Assembly: GCA_016716365.1 (NCBI GenBank)
Contig: JADJWM010000018.1
Span: 868,001 to 932,000 of the forward strand
Length of the DNA: 64,000 nt
DNA from: Chloracidobacterium sp.
GTDB lineage: Bacteria; Acidobacteriota; Blastocatellia; Pyrinomonadales; Pyrinomonadaceae
Direction: 5' to 3'
The position numbers and the translations under genes are program-made. Below are positions 56,231-64,000 of the stretch, piece by piece. A model generated the notes under the pieces. The model was not told the DNA's origin. It did not search any database and was given only the letters and a program-made list of their open reading frames with translations. The number at the start of each line of letters is the position of its first letter. Positions within the stretch are counted from its first letter, which is position 1.

Positions 56231-57763
56231 CTATGCTTCCTGCAGGGCGGCCAGAGCCTCGGCCGCGACTTCTTTATCGTCGAAATCAAACTTGTCCTGA
56301 TCGATGATCTGGTAGGTTTCGTGGCCTTTGCCCGCGATGATAACAACGTCGCCGGCGGAGGCCGCGGCAACGGCCGTGAAGATCGCTTCGCGTCGGTCCG
56401 GCACGATCCGAAACTCGGCCCCGGTTTCTGAAATTCCCGCCTCGATCTCGCCGATGATCTTCATCGGGTCTTCGGTCCGGGGGTTATCGGAGGTGAGTAT
56501 CACAAGGCCGCTGTTCTCGCCCGCGATCCGTCCCATTGGGGCCCTTTTTGTCCGGTCGCGGTCGCCACCGCAGCCGAAGACGGTGATTATGCGGCCGTCG
56601 GTAAGTTCACCGGCGGTCTTCAAGGTGTTAAGCAATGCGTCGTCGGTGTGGGCATAGTCGACGACGACCGCGAAATCGCCGCCATTCGGAACGCGTTCAA
56701 ACCTGCCCGGTGCCCCCGAACAAACCGAAAGTCCGTCGACGATCGACTCAAGCGAATACCCGAGTTCGACCGCCACCGCGCTGGCCGCGAGCATATTGTA
56801 AACGTGCGGCCGGCCTACGAGGGGCGAAACGGCCTCAGCCTGACCAACCGGCGTTGAAAGCGAGAACGATGTCCCCTTAAGGAGCGAGACTTTCACATTC
56901 TCCGCATAGAAGTGGCCGGAGCTTTCGAGGCCGGTCTCTCCGGCTTCCCGCGATCGTTGGGAAAAGGTCAGGACCTTCTGTCCCGAAGCCGTCAGTTCCC
57001 GGACGAGCCTGATACCCCATTCGTCGTCGATATTTATCACCGAGGCAGCAGGGGCGTCTCCGAGCCGGCCGTCGAAGAGCCTCTTTTTCGCGTCGAAATA
57101 GCGCTCCATCGTAAGGTGATAGTCCAGATGGTCGCGGGTAAGATTAGTGAAAACAGCGGCCCTGAAACGGAGCCAGTCGCAGCGATGAAGATCGATCGCC
57201 TGCGACGATGCTTCCATCACGGCGACGTCACACCCCTGTCGCACCGCCTCACGGAGAAAAAGATTGGTATCGGATGCCTCGGGAGTGGTCCGCACGGCAG
57301 GCCTGCTTTGATCGCCGATGCGGTATTCGACCGTGGTCAACATCGCCGACCGCTTGCCGGCCGCTTCGGCCAATGCACGGCAAAGGTACGTGGTTGTGGT
57401 CTTTCCGTTTGTGCCCGTGATACCGACAAGATCCAATTCGTGGGACGGATGTCCAAAGACCTCCGCAGCGGCCCGCGCCAGTGCCCGACGCGCGTCCGCG
57501 ACCTTGATCCATGCTGAAGACGATCCTGCAGGAGGGTCGGACTCCGAAATTATCCCGACCGCACCGCGGCGAAGAACGTCATCAACAAAACGATGCCCGT
57601 CCATTGTGGAGCCTTTGATGGCGACGAAGACCGTACCTGGACCGGCTTGCCGGGAATCGTGGGTGACCGATGTCACGGCAGCGTCGCCGGCGCCCGTCAA
57701 TTCGGCGTCGAGGGCCGCTGCCAGGGATCGAATGTCGATAGATGCTGGGTCTGTGGAATTCAC
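56231..57763 (-). CDS. murE: UDP-MurNAc-tripeptide synthetase (MurE, DAP type)
   Basis: A 510-residue cytoplasmic ligase adding meso-diaminopimelate to UDP-MurNAc-Ala-Glu. The ATP loop is GTNGKTTTTY, the central segment FTNLTRDHLDYHLTMERYFDAKKRLF holds the carbamylated-Lys region, and DNPRTEDP is the DAP-specificity motif (lysine enzymes lack DNPR). I prefer the GTG at 57763 to the TTG at 57823, because a TATAAT lies at 57796-57791 upstream of it. Other mur genes are not adjacent. It is convergent with PilZ. Confidence 0.94.
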   Translation of the reverse strand: MNSTDPASIDIRSLAAALDAELTGAGDAAVTSVTHDSRQAGPGTVFVAIKGSTMDGHRFVDDVLRRGAVGIISESDPPAGSSSAWIKVADARRALARAAAEVFGHPSHELDLVGITGTNGKTTTTYLCRALAEAAGKRSAMLTTVEYRIGDQSRPAVRTTPEASDTNLFLREAVRQGCDVAVMEASSQAIDLHRCDWLRFRAAVFTNLTRDHLDYHLTMERYFDAKKRLFDGRLGDAPAASVINIDDEWGIRLVRELTASGQKVLTFSQRSREAGETGLESSGHFYAENVKVSLLKGTSFSLSTPVGQAEAVSPLVGRPHVYNMLAASAVAVELGYSLESIVDGLSVCSGAPGRFERVPNGGDFAVVVDYAHTDDALLNTLKTAGELTDGRIITVFGCGGDRDRTKRAPMGRIAGENSGLVILTSDNPRTEDPMKIIGEIEAGISETGAEFRIVPDRREAIFTAVAAASAGDVVIIAGKGHETYQIIDQDKFDFDDKEVAAEALAALQEA

Positions 57764-57867
57764 TTCGGTAATCGGCGGATTGCTCAGGAGATTATACGAC
57801 AGCGTTCTAATTTGAACGAACAATCCTGCCGGATTTCCGTATAGACTTTAGATCCTGGAGGTGGTTC

Positions 57868-58131
57868 ATGATGAATTTCATTAAGTTTATACTAGCGGTC
57901 CTCGGCTTGATCTTCGGCGTCATGCTCTTCTTCTGGCTTTTCGGGCTGGTTACGTCGCTTCTCTGGTACGCCCTTGTATTTGGCGTTATCGGGGCGATCG
58001 GATACAGCGGCTACCGCCTGTTCCGAAAGGCGGAAGACAAATACGTGACCGGCGGTTCGACCGATTATTTGGAGACCCGCGACTTTGACACCTCGTGGGA
58101 TGAATATAAGCAGAAGTATCTGTCGAAATGA
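57868..58131 (+). CDS. Small membrane protein, hypothetical
   Basis: An 87-residue protein with two helices (FIKFILAVLGLIFGVMLFFWLFGLV and LLWYALVFGVIGAIGYSGYRLF) and a charged soluble tail (TRDFDTSWDEYKQKYLSK). No known family. A perfect GGAGG site precedes the start by 6 bp, which supports it as a real gene. It is divergent from murE. Confidence 0.7.
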   Translation: MMNFIKFILAVLGLIFGVMLFFWLFGLVTSLLWYALVFGVIGAIGYSGYRLFRKAEDKYVTGGSTDYLETRDFDTSWDEYKQKYLSK

Positions 58132-58316
58132 TCCGCGTTTCGGATGACGTCCTCAACGGCCGACCCCGGATTCGGCCTGCGGCGGCTTCGCGCACGTCTT
58201 CCGTATTCGTTGAACGGTAGGGCAGGCTGCCCCCTCCTTTCCTGTTCATGAACGATACGAAATGAACCACTTGATTTTGCGGAGGCCAACAACTAGAGTC
58301 TAAAAGTGCCAGATCG

Positions 58317-58401
58317 GCCGAGGTGGCGAAATTGGCAGACGCACTAGACTTAGGATCTAGCGTCGAAAGACGTGCAGGTTCGATTCCTGTCCTCGGCACC
58401 A
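58317..58401 (+). tRNA. tRNA-Leu (anticodon TAG)
   Basis: An 85-nt class II tRNA. The acceptor is GCCGAGG/CCTCGGC with discriminator A and encoded CCA. The D-loop is GGCGAAATTGGCAGACGC, and the anticodon stem CTAGA/TCTAG has loop CTTAGGA (anticodon TAG at 58351-58353, reading CTA). The long variable arm is CGTCGAAAGACG and the T-arm is CAGGTTCGATTCCTG. Leu identity rests on the anticodon and the long variable arm. Confidence 0.96.
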
Positions 58402-58569
58402 ATCTTCAATAACGGGCCGGAGCTCTACATTTATGAGCCGCCGGCCCGCTCGCTTTTGGGGGCTGCTCTGATCTGGTCCTACGCGGACATTCGGCGGCAG
58501 CCGTCATATTCGACAATCCAACGTCCATTCGATATTCTTCATTCAGGTCCGGAAAGGGGCCGGTAATAA

Positions 58570-59994
58570 ATGAAAAGCGAACTCATAGACGTTTCACCGA
58601 CCAGAAAAGAGATCAAGGTAATGGTCGAACCCGAAGCACTAAAGGCTGCTTATGCAAAAGCGAGCCAAAAGTACGCGAGGTCGGCAACGGTGCCTGGTTT
58701 CAGGAAGGGATTTGCGCCCGCGGATGTGGTTCGGATCCGTTTCCAGGAGGAGATCAAGAACGAAGTACTCAGGGACGTTGTCCCGGAACGGATCACTGCC
58801 GCTATCGAAGAGCACAACCTTCAGCCGCTCACCGAACCGCATCTTCACATCGAGAACGTCGAAACGCTGAAGGTCAACGGATCCGAGGAAATCTGGGTGC
58901 ACGCCCATGTCGAAGTGATGCCTGAGGTCGGCCGGCCCGTTTATGAGGGGCTTGAGGCGGAAAGGATGATCCGGCCGGTCGCGGAACCGGAACTGGAATC
59001 GCTGATAGAGGACCGCCTTAAGGGCCATTCAGCCCTCATCCCGGTCGAGGACCGGGCGTCCGAAGAAGGCGACACCGTTATTGCCGATCTTGAGGGCCGG
59101 TTTGACGACGACCCGGAGGGGGAACCAATCACAGCCGATAACCTCGAGATCGTCTTAGGCTCCGGCGATATCGAACCTGCTTTCACCGACAATCTCCTCG
59201 GCGTGAAACCCGACGATGAAAAGGAATTCAGCGTGTCGTATCCGGCCGATTTCAGCTCGTCCGCCCTTGCCGGCAGAACCGTCCATTACAAAGCAAAGAT
59301 CAATTCCGTAGGGCGGACCGAATTGCCCGAACTCAATGACGAATGGGCGAAGAGCCTTGACGAAGGGTACGAATCGCTCGCCGACCTACGGTCGAGATTA
59401 AGGGGCAATCTTGAGCTTTATGCGAAGGCGGATGCCGATGCACGAGTCCGCAACGACCTGATCGCAAAGCTGATCGAATCGAACCCGGTGGAGATCCCGG
59501 CGACGCTCATCGAGAATCAGGCTCGGAACCTTTTGAACAATTTCGCCCATGACCTTCATCAGCGCGGTGTCGACCTAAACCGCGTGCAAAGCGATTTCGT
59601 GAATTCGGCGTTCGAGCAGATGAAAGTTCAGGCGGAGCGAGATGTACGTGGGGCGATACTTCTGGAAAAGATCGCCGAGGAAGAAAAGGTCGATGTGACC
59701 CAGGCAGAGTTCGATGACGAGATAGTGAAATTGGCCGAGCAATACCGGATGAGCCCAGAGGAATTCCGCGAGATGCTGCAGAAACAAGGCGGTGAAAACG
59801 TCGTTTGGAATAATCTGCGTACCCGTAAGTCCATCGAGGCTTTGGTGGCAAAAGCTAAGGTGGTCGACAAGGAATGGGCCGAGGAACCAGGAGCCGGAGC
59901 GGAACAGGAGAAGGCCTCGGATAAGAAAGGTAAGGAGTCGAAGGCGGCTGCGGCTAAGGCACCGAAGAAAAAGTCCGCGAAGCCGAAGGCTTGA
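58570..59994 (+). CDS. tig: Trigger factor
   Basis: A 474-residue ribosome-bound chaperone and prolyl isomerase. The ribosome-binding N-domain has the signature VPGFRKGFAP (the GFRxGxxP motif). An FKBP-like isomerase domain spans about 160-245 (EGDTVIADLEGRF). The helical C-domain is followed by a Lys/Ala/Glu-rich tail. It is the head of tig-clpP-clpX-lon, the conserved order in which newly made and damaged proteins are folded or degraded. Full length. Confidence 0.96.
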   Translation: MKSELIDVSPTRKEIKVMVEPEALKAAYAKASQKYARSATVPGFRKGFAPADVVRIRFQEEIKNEVLRDVVPERITAAIEEHNLQPLTEPHLHIENVETLKVNGSEEIWVHAHVEVMPEVGRPVYEGLEAERMIRPVAEPELESLIEDRLKGHSALIPVEDRASEEGDTVIADLEGRFDDDPEGEPITADNLEIVLGSGDIEPAFTDNLLGVKPDDEKEFSVSYPADFSSSALAGRTVHYKAKINSVGRTELPELNDEWAKSLDEGYESLADLRSRLRGNLELYAKADADARVRNDLIAKLIESNPVEIPATLIENQARNLLNNFAHDLHQRGVDLNRVQSDFVNSAFEQMKVQAERDVRGAILLEKIAEEEKVDVTQAEFDDEIVKLAEQYRMSPEEFREMLQKQGGENVVWNNLRTRKSIEALVAKAKVVDKEWAEEPGAGAEQEKASDKKGKESKAAAAKAPKKKSAKPKA

Positions 59995-60164
59995 GTTCGG
60001 GGCCCTTTTTGCGTGCGATCGGCAGCCGCGGGAAAAAGGGATTTGCAATTCGTTCGAAAAGTTGTAAAATCAGACCCCTATTCGGCAAATGCCGCCCAAT
60101 CAATCATCTAACGGCAAGCAGTTCAAGTTTTACTTAATCCCTTGACAACAGGCAGATAAGAGTT

Positions 60165-60752
60165 ATGGCACTAGTACCAATGGTGGTCGAACAAACCTCT
60201 CGGGGTGAGCGGGCGTTCGATATTTATTCACGGCTTCTCAAGGACAGCATCATATTCATAGGAACGCCGATCGATGACCAGATCGCGAACCTTCTGGTTG
60301 CACAGCTTCTTTTTCTCGAAGCCGAAGACCCCGAGCGCGATATCAATCTTTATATTAATTCGCCGGGCGGATCGATCACGGCGGGCATGGCCATCTATGA
60401 CACGATGCAGTTCATCAAAAACGATGTGACCACGATCTGTGTCGGACAATGTGCTTCAATGGGAGCGCTTCTATTGACGGCGGGAACCAAGGGCAAGCGT
60501 TTCGCACTGCCCCATTCGCGGATCCTTATCCACCAGCCGTCCGGCGGTGCCAGCGGACAGGCGACCGATGTCAGGATCATGGCCGAAGAGATCCTGAGGA
60601 TGCGAGAGATGACGTCTAGGATCATAGCTGACCATACTGGCCAGACATTTGATCAGGTTGAACAGGACGTGGAACGCGACCGCATCCTTAATCCGAAACA
60701 GGCAAAAGAGTACGGGCTTATCGACGAAGTCATCGAGCATAGAGAGAAATAA
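60165..60752 (+). CDS. clpP: ATP-dependent Clp protease proteolytic subunit
   Basis: A 195-residue serine peptidase forming the ClpP tetradecamer. The catalytic triad is readable: Ser98 in GQCASMGALLL, His123 in ILIHQPSGG and Asp171 in QDVERDRIL. NSPGGSITAGMAIYDTM lines the oxyanion region. The N-terminus MALVPMVVEQTSRGERAFDIYSRLL is that of canonical ClpP with a short propeptide. It lies 40 bp upstream of clpX and partners with it. Confidence 0.97.
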   Translation: MALVPMVVEQTSRGERAFDIYSRLLKDSIIFIGTPIDDQIANLLVAQLLFLEAEDPERDINLYINSPGGSITAGMAIYDTMQFIKNDVTTICVGQCASMGALLLTAGTKGKRFALPHSRILIHQPSGGASGQATDVRIMAEEILRMREMTSRIIADHTGQTFDQVEQDVERDRILNPKQAKEYGLIDEVIEHREK

Positions 60753-60791
60753 CCCGGCGCGGACAGGAGTGTCCGCGTCCCGCTTGGAAAT

Positions 60792-62042
60792 ATGGCAAAT
60801 TTCAGACGGCCGGAAGAACTTTTATGCTGTTCATTCTGCGGAAAATCGCAGAACGATGTTCGCAAGCTGATCGCGGGCCCCGGGGTATATGTCTGCAATG
60901 AGTGCATAGACATATGCAACGAGATAATCAATGACGACGATCAGACGGAAAGCGCGGCTTCGACCCGGGCGAACATTCCAAAACCGCGAGAGATAAAATC
61001 ATTCCTCGATGAATATGTGATCGGCCAGGACGAACCGAAGAAGCGGTTATCTGTTGCGGTCTATCAGCATTACAAGCGGCTCGAACTTGCAAAAAGACGA
61101 AGCGACGTCGAGCTGCAGAAGTCCAACATCCTCCTGATCGGGCCAACCGGGACCGGCAAGACGCTTTTGGCCCAGACGCTTGCACGTATTCTCAGTGTTC
61201 CTTTCTGCATTGTTGACGCCACCAGCCTGACTGAAGCGGGCTACGTCGGTGAGGACGTCGAGAATATACTTCTCCGCCTTCTGCAGTCTGCGTCGAATGA
61301 CGTCGAACGGGCACAGCAAGGCATCATTTATATTGACGAGATCGACAAGATCTGCCGCAAGGACGACAACCCATCGATCACTCGCGACGTATCGGGTGAA
61401 GGTGTCCAGCAGGCGTTGCTGAAGATCCTCGAGGGTACCGTCGCGAACATCCCTACCGGCGGCGGCCGAAAGCATCCGCAGCAGGATTTCATCCAACTCG
61501 ATACGACCAATATTCTGTTTATCTGCGGAGGGGCGTTTATCGGACTCGAAAAAGTGATCGAGAAGCGGTTCCGCAATAAGTCGCTCGGCTTCCAGGCCGA
61601 AGTAAAATCCAGCCGGGAAAGACAGCACGAGGCACTGGCGAAGCTTGAACCGGAAGACCTGATCCATTACGGGCTGATCCCCGAATTCGTCGGGCGACTT
61701 CCCGTGATAGGGACCTTGCAGGAACTGGACGAAGATGCTCTGGTGAAGATCCTCACAGAGCCAAAGAACGCGCTTGTCCGCCAGTATCAAAGAAAGTTCG
61801 AGTTCGACAACATCGGGTTGAAATTCACCGACGAAGCTTTGCGGGCGGTTGCACATGAAGCTCATCGCAGAAAGGTCGGCGCACGCGGGTTGATGATGAT
61901 CCTGGAAGAGATCCTGCTCGAATCGATGTATGTTCTTCCGTCCGAGCAGAAGGTCAAGGAAATTCTCATCACGAAGGAAATGGTCGAACGGAAGGCCCCG
62001 GTGTTCGACGTCTTTGGGCCCCGCATCGAAGAGGCTGCCTGA
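60792..62042 (+). CDS. clpX: ATP-dependent Clp protease ATPase subunit ClpX
   Basis: A 416-residue AAA+ unfoldase. The N-terminal zinc finger uses C13/C16/C35/C38 (CSFCGKSQ, CNECID). Walker A is GPTGTGKT (117-124), the pore-1 loop is GYVGED, IIYIDEIDKI is Walker B, and the C-terminal HRRKVGARGLMMILEEILLE is the sensor-2 region. It feeds substrates into ClpP. Co-transcribed with clpP. A 250-bp AT-rich gap precedes lon. Confidence 0.97.
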   Translation: MANFRRPEELLCCSFCGKSQNDVRKLIAGPGVYVCNECIDICNEIINDDDQTESAASTRANIPKPREIKSFLDEYVIGQDEPKKRLSVAVYQHYKRLELAKRRSDVELQKSNILLIGPTGTGKTLLAQTLARILSVPFCIVDATSLTEAGYVGEDVENILLRLLQSASNDVERAQQGIIYIDEIDKICRKDDNPSITRDVSGEGVQQALLKILEGTVANIPTGGGRKHPQQDFIQLDTTNILFICGGAFIGLEKVIEKRFRNKSLGFQAEVKSSRERQHEALAKLEPEDLIHYGLIPEFVGRLPVIGTLQELDEDALVKILTEPKNALVRQYQRKFEFDNIGLKFTDEALRAVAHEAHRRKVGARGLMMILEEILLESMYVLPSEQKVKEILITKEMVERKAPVFDVFGPRIEEAA

Positions 62043-62290
62043 CCGCCGTTTCATCCGTCGTTTTTTGGCGAGCGATCCGAGTTCGAAGGGCAGCGGCCGC
62101 TCGAAACCGTATTCATTCGGTCCAAGCTCAACCACCAAGTTCTAGAAAGATCGTTGCAATAGCAATTTAGTTTAACTGTGACTTGCGAGCCGCCCATTTA
62201 TTGCAATTCGCTGTTAATTTTGAGTAAATAAAGCTATTCAAAGGTGTGACCCGTTAACGCAACTGAAAAAGGCTCGGAACCCCCTGAACC

Positions 62291-64000
62291 ATGCAAGAGT
62301 TTGCCGACCAAATGCCCGCCGATATTCGTCGCTATCCGATGGTGCCGATCCGCGATGTCGTGATCTTTCCCTACACAAAGGTCGCATTCAAGATCGGGAG
62401 GCCGAGTTCGGTTAGGGCCCTGGAAGAGGCGATGGCCGGCGAACGCGACATCTTCCTTGCGACCCAGCACGATGCGACGGTCGATGAGCCGAAGGCCGAT
62501 CAGATCTTCCGGGTCGGAACGCTGGGGAGGATCCTTCAAGCTCAGCGGCAGGACAACGGCCAGATAAAAGTAGTGGTCGAAGGGCGTGATCGCGGGGAAT
62601 CGACAAAGGTCGAGCAGGATGCCGACGGGATGTTCCATGCATTTGTCCGGCGGGTCGAATCGATCGACGAATCAGGATTCCGGACCGACGGCCTACTTCA
62701 GCGGATCCACACGCTGGTCGAACAATTCTTGAGGGTCTCGCCGGATGCTTACACAGACGCGCTTCATGCCAGCCTCCGCGGCATATCGGCGGCACAGATC
62801 TCCGATGCCATGAGTTCGCATCTGCGGATCAGCGTTGATGAAAAGCAGGAACTTCTCGAGACATTTTCGGTACAGGAGCGGCTGCAGAAGCTGACTGAAA
62901 TTCTCGAAGCCGAGATCGAAAAGCGGCAGCTCGACCGGACGATCCATTCGCGGACAAAGAAGCAAATGGATAAGCACCAGCGCGAGTATTACCTGAATGA
63001 GCAGATCAAGGCGATCCATAAGGAACTCGGGCGGAAAGATGACAAGGCCGAACTGGACGATCTCAAGAAGAAGATCGAAGAGGCCGGGATGAGCGAGGAG
63101 GCCAAGGACAAGGCCTTGCAGGAGTTTTCGCGGCTTGAGGCGATGCCGCCGATGTCCGCGGAAAGCACGGTCTCGAGAACCTATCTCGACTGGCTCATCA
63201 ACGTTCCCTGGAAAGAAAGGTCGGAAGAGATCGAAGACCTTGCCGAAGCAGAACGGACCCTGAATGCGGATCATCACGGGCTTGAGAAGATCAAGGAACG
63301 CATTCTCGAATTTCTGGCCGTTCGTCAGCTTGTAAAGAATCCCAAAGGTACGATCCTGTGCTTTGTCGGGGCTCCGGGCGTCGGGAAGACCTCGCTTGGA
63401 CGTTCGATCGCCCGCGCAACAGGGCGGAAATTCGTCCGGCTTGCCCTCGGCGGCGTACATGACGAGGCAGAGATCCGCGGCCACCGCCGAACTTACATCG
63501 GGGCGTTGCCGGGCCAAATAGTTCAGTTGATGAAGAGAGCGGGAACGATCAATCCCGTTATCCTTCTGGACGAAGTGGACAAGCTAGGGCGCGATTTCCG
63601 TGGCGACCCGAGTTCGGCCCTGCTCGAGGTTCTTGACCCCGAACAAAACAATACGTTCCGCGACCACTACCTCGACGTCGATTACGACCTCTCGAATGTT
63701 TTCTTCATTGCCACGGCTAACGTTCTGCACACCATCCCGCCGCCGCTGCAGGACCGGCTGGAGATCCTGCAGCTTTCAGGCTACACCGAAAAGGAGAAGC
63801 TCGAGATCGCCAAACGGCATCTCATCGCGAAATCGGCGGAAAACAATGGTATCGATTCCGAGAAAGCGAAGTTCACTGACGACGGGATCCTCGAGATAAT
63901 TCGCCACTACACGCGTGAGGCCGGCGTGAGGAATCTGGAGCGCGAGATCGGATCGTGCCTGCGAAAGATCGCCCGAAAGTACGTGGTCTCAGAGACCAAG
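62291..64000 (+). CDS. lon: ATP-dependent protease Lon, 3' end outside window
   Basis: 570 residues of Lon are visible. The N-terminal substrate domain (RRYPMVPIRDVVIFPYTKVAFKIGR) is followed by a long coiled-coil region (DRTIHSRTKKQMDKHQREYYLNEQIKAIHKELGRK). The AAA+ module has Walker A GAPGVGKTS (about residues 360-368) and VILLDEVDK (Walker B). The Ser-Lys peptidase domain lies beyond the window end. Lon degrades damaged and regulatory proteins and closes the tig-clpP-clpX-lon locus. No strong ribosome-binding site is visible before ATG 62291. Confidence 0.95.
   Translation, partial: MQEFADQMPADIRRYPMVPIRDVVIFPYTKVAFKIGRPSSVRALEEAMAGERDIFLATQHDATVDEPKADQIFRVGTLGRILQAQRQDNGQIKVVVEGRDRGESTKVEQDADGMFHAFVRRVESIDESGFRTDGLLQRIHTLVEQFLRVSPDAYTDALHASLRGISAAQISDAMSSHLRISVDEKQELLETFSVQERLQKLTEILEAEIEKRQLDRTIHSRTKKQMDKHQREYYLNEQIKAIHKELGRKDDKAELDDLKKKIEEAGMSEEAKDKALQEFSRLEAMPPMSAESTVSRTYLDWLINVPWKERSEEIEDLAEAERTLNADHHGLEKIKERILEFLAVRQLVKNPKGTILCFVGAPGVGKTSLGRSIARATGRKFVRLALGGVHDEAEIRGHRRTYIGALPGQIVQLMKRAGTINPVILLDEVDKLGRDFRGDPSSALLEVLDPEQNNTFRDHYLDVDYDLSNVFFIATANVLHTIPPPLQDRLEILQLSGYTEKEKLEIAKRHLIAKSAENNGIDSEKAKFTDDGILEIIRHYTREAGVRNLEREIGSCLRKIARKYVVSETK

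Noticed and set aside
61047..62138. 363-codon minus-strand frame opposite clpX
   Set aside because: Same shadow effect; clpX motifs are intact and the antisense product has no family and no ribosome site.
62693..63517. 274-codon minus-strand frame opposite lon
   Set aside because: Antisense shadow of lon with no supporting signals.
1..64000. CRISPR array, insertion sequence or prophage
   Set aside because: No regularly spaced repeats, transposase, integrase or phage structural gene was seen anywhere in the window.

Overview
The window is a GC-rich (about 57-58 %) bacterial chromosome segment. It carries about 58 protein genes, two tRNAs, several clear intrinsic terminators and a set of palindromic intergenic repeats. 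The gene styles point to Acidobacteriota, probably class Blastocatellia (Pyrinomonadales-like). They include an Oar-type TonB-dependent receptor with a carboxypeptidase-regulatory N-domain, a winged-helix/TPR regulator, a Ser/Thr kinase fused through one membrane helix to a PD40 propeller, DinB paralogues, DUF2237 and DUF779. MurE carries the DNPR motif of meso-diaminopimelate ligases, which fits a Gram-negative wall. The taxonomy is inference from gene style; no rRNA is present.

Layout. 1-10.2 kb (minus strand): PfkB-type kinase, VOC protein, TPR lipoprotein-like protein, MTA phosphorylase (mtnP), an MBL hydrolase with a frame-broken tail, a parvulin-type isomerase, methylmalonyl-CoA epimerase plus MeaB, a DinB protein and an acyl-CoA dehydrogenase. 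10.6-14.4 kb: CoA-binding protein, then scpA-scpB-rluB, DinB and DUF2237. 14.8-20.7 kb: an ArsC-like gene with an in-frame TGA exactly at the catalytic cysteine (probable selenoprotein) next to an S9 peptidase, then DUF779 and aldehyde dehydrogenase separated by AT-richer accessory genes and repeats. 20.8-26.5 kb: trpS, M50 protease, DoxX, ATP-grasp and EEP proteins, tRNA-Ala. 26.7-32.6 kb: winged-helix/TPR regulator and the giant TonB-dependent receptor. 32.7-36.2 kb: a Fis-type HTH gene coupled to a winged-helix/TIR-like protein, a NimA-like flavoprotein, and an AT-richer orphan gene bracketed by 99-bp direct repeats of the polA 3' end. 36.2-45 kb: polA, DinB-cupin, Ser/Thr kinase-lipoprotein pair, secreted TPR protein. 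45-54.3 kb (minus): aroC, EamA, rsmD, recG, yhhQ, rpsT, J-domain protein, exbD, pabB. 54.4-64 kb: amino-acid permease, PilZ, murE, tRNA-Leu and the classic tig-clpP-clpX-lon proteostasis locus, with lon running off the window.

How it fits together. Housekeeping blocks are chromosome segregation (scpAB), translation (trpS, rpsT, rsmD, rluB, tRNAs), repair and replication (polA, recG), aromatic and folate synthesis (aroC, pabB), wall synthesis (murE), propionate/methylmalonyl-CoA metabolism (mce, meaB, possibly the acyl-CoA dehydrogenase) and protein quality control (tig-clpPX-lon). Accessory, AT-richer genes sit at 18.0-19.0, 35.4-36.2 and 43.1-44.3 kb, and those near 18 and 35 kb are bordered by repeats. 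The two observations most worth follow-up are the hidden selenocysteine-type ArsC gene at 14782-15132, missed by ordinary ORF calling, and the duplicated polA 3' end bracketing an orphan gene at 35.3-36.3 kb.
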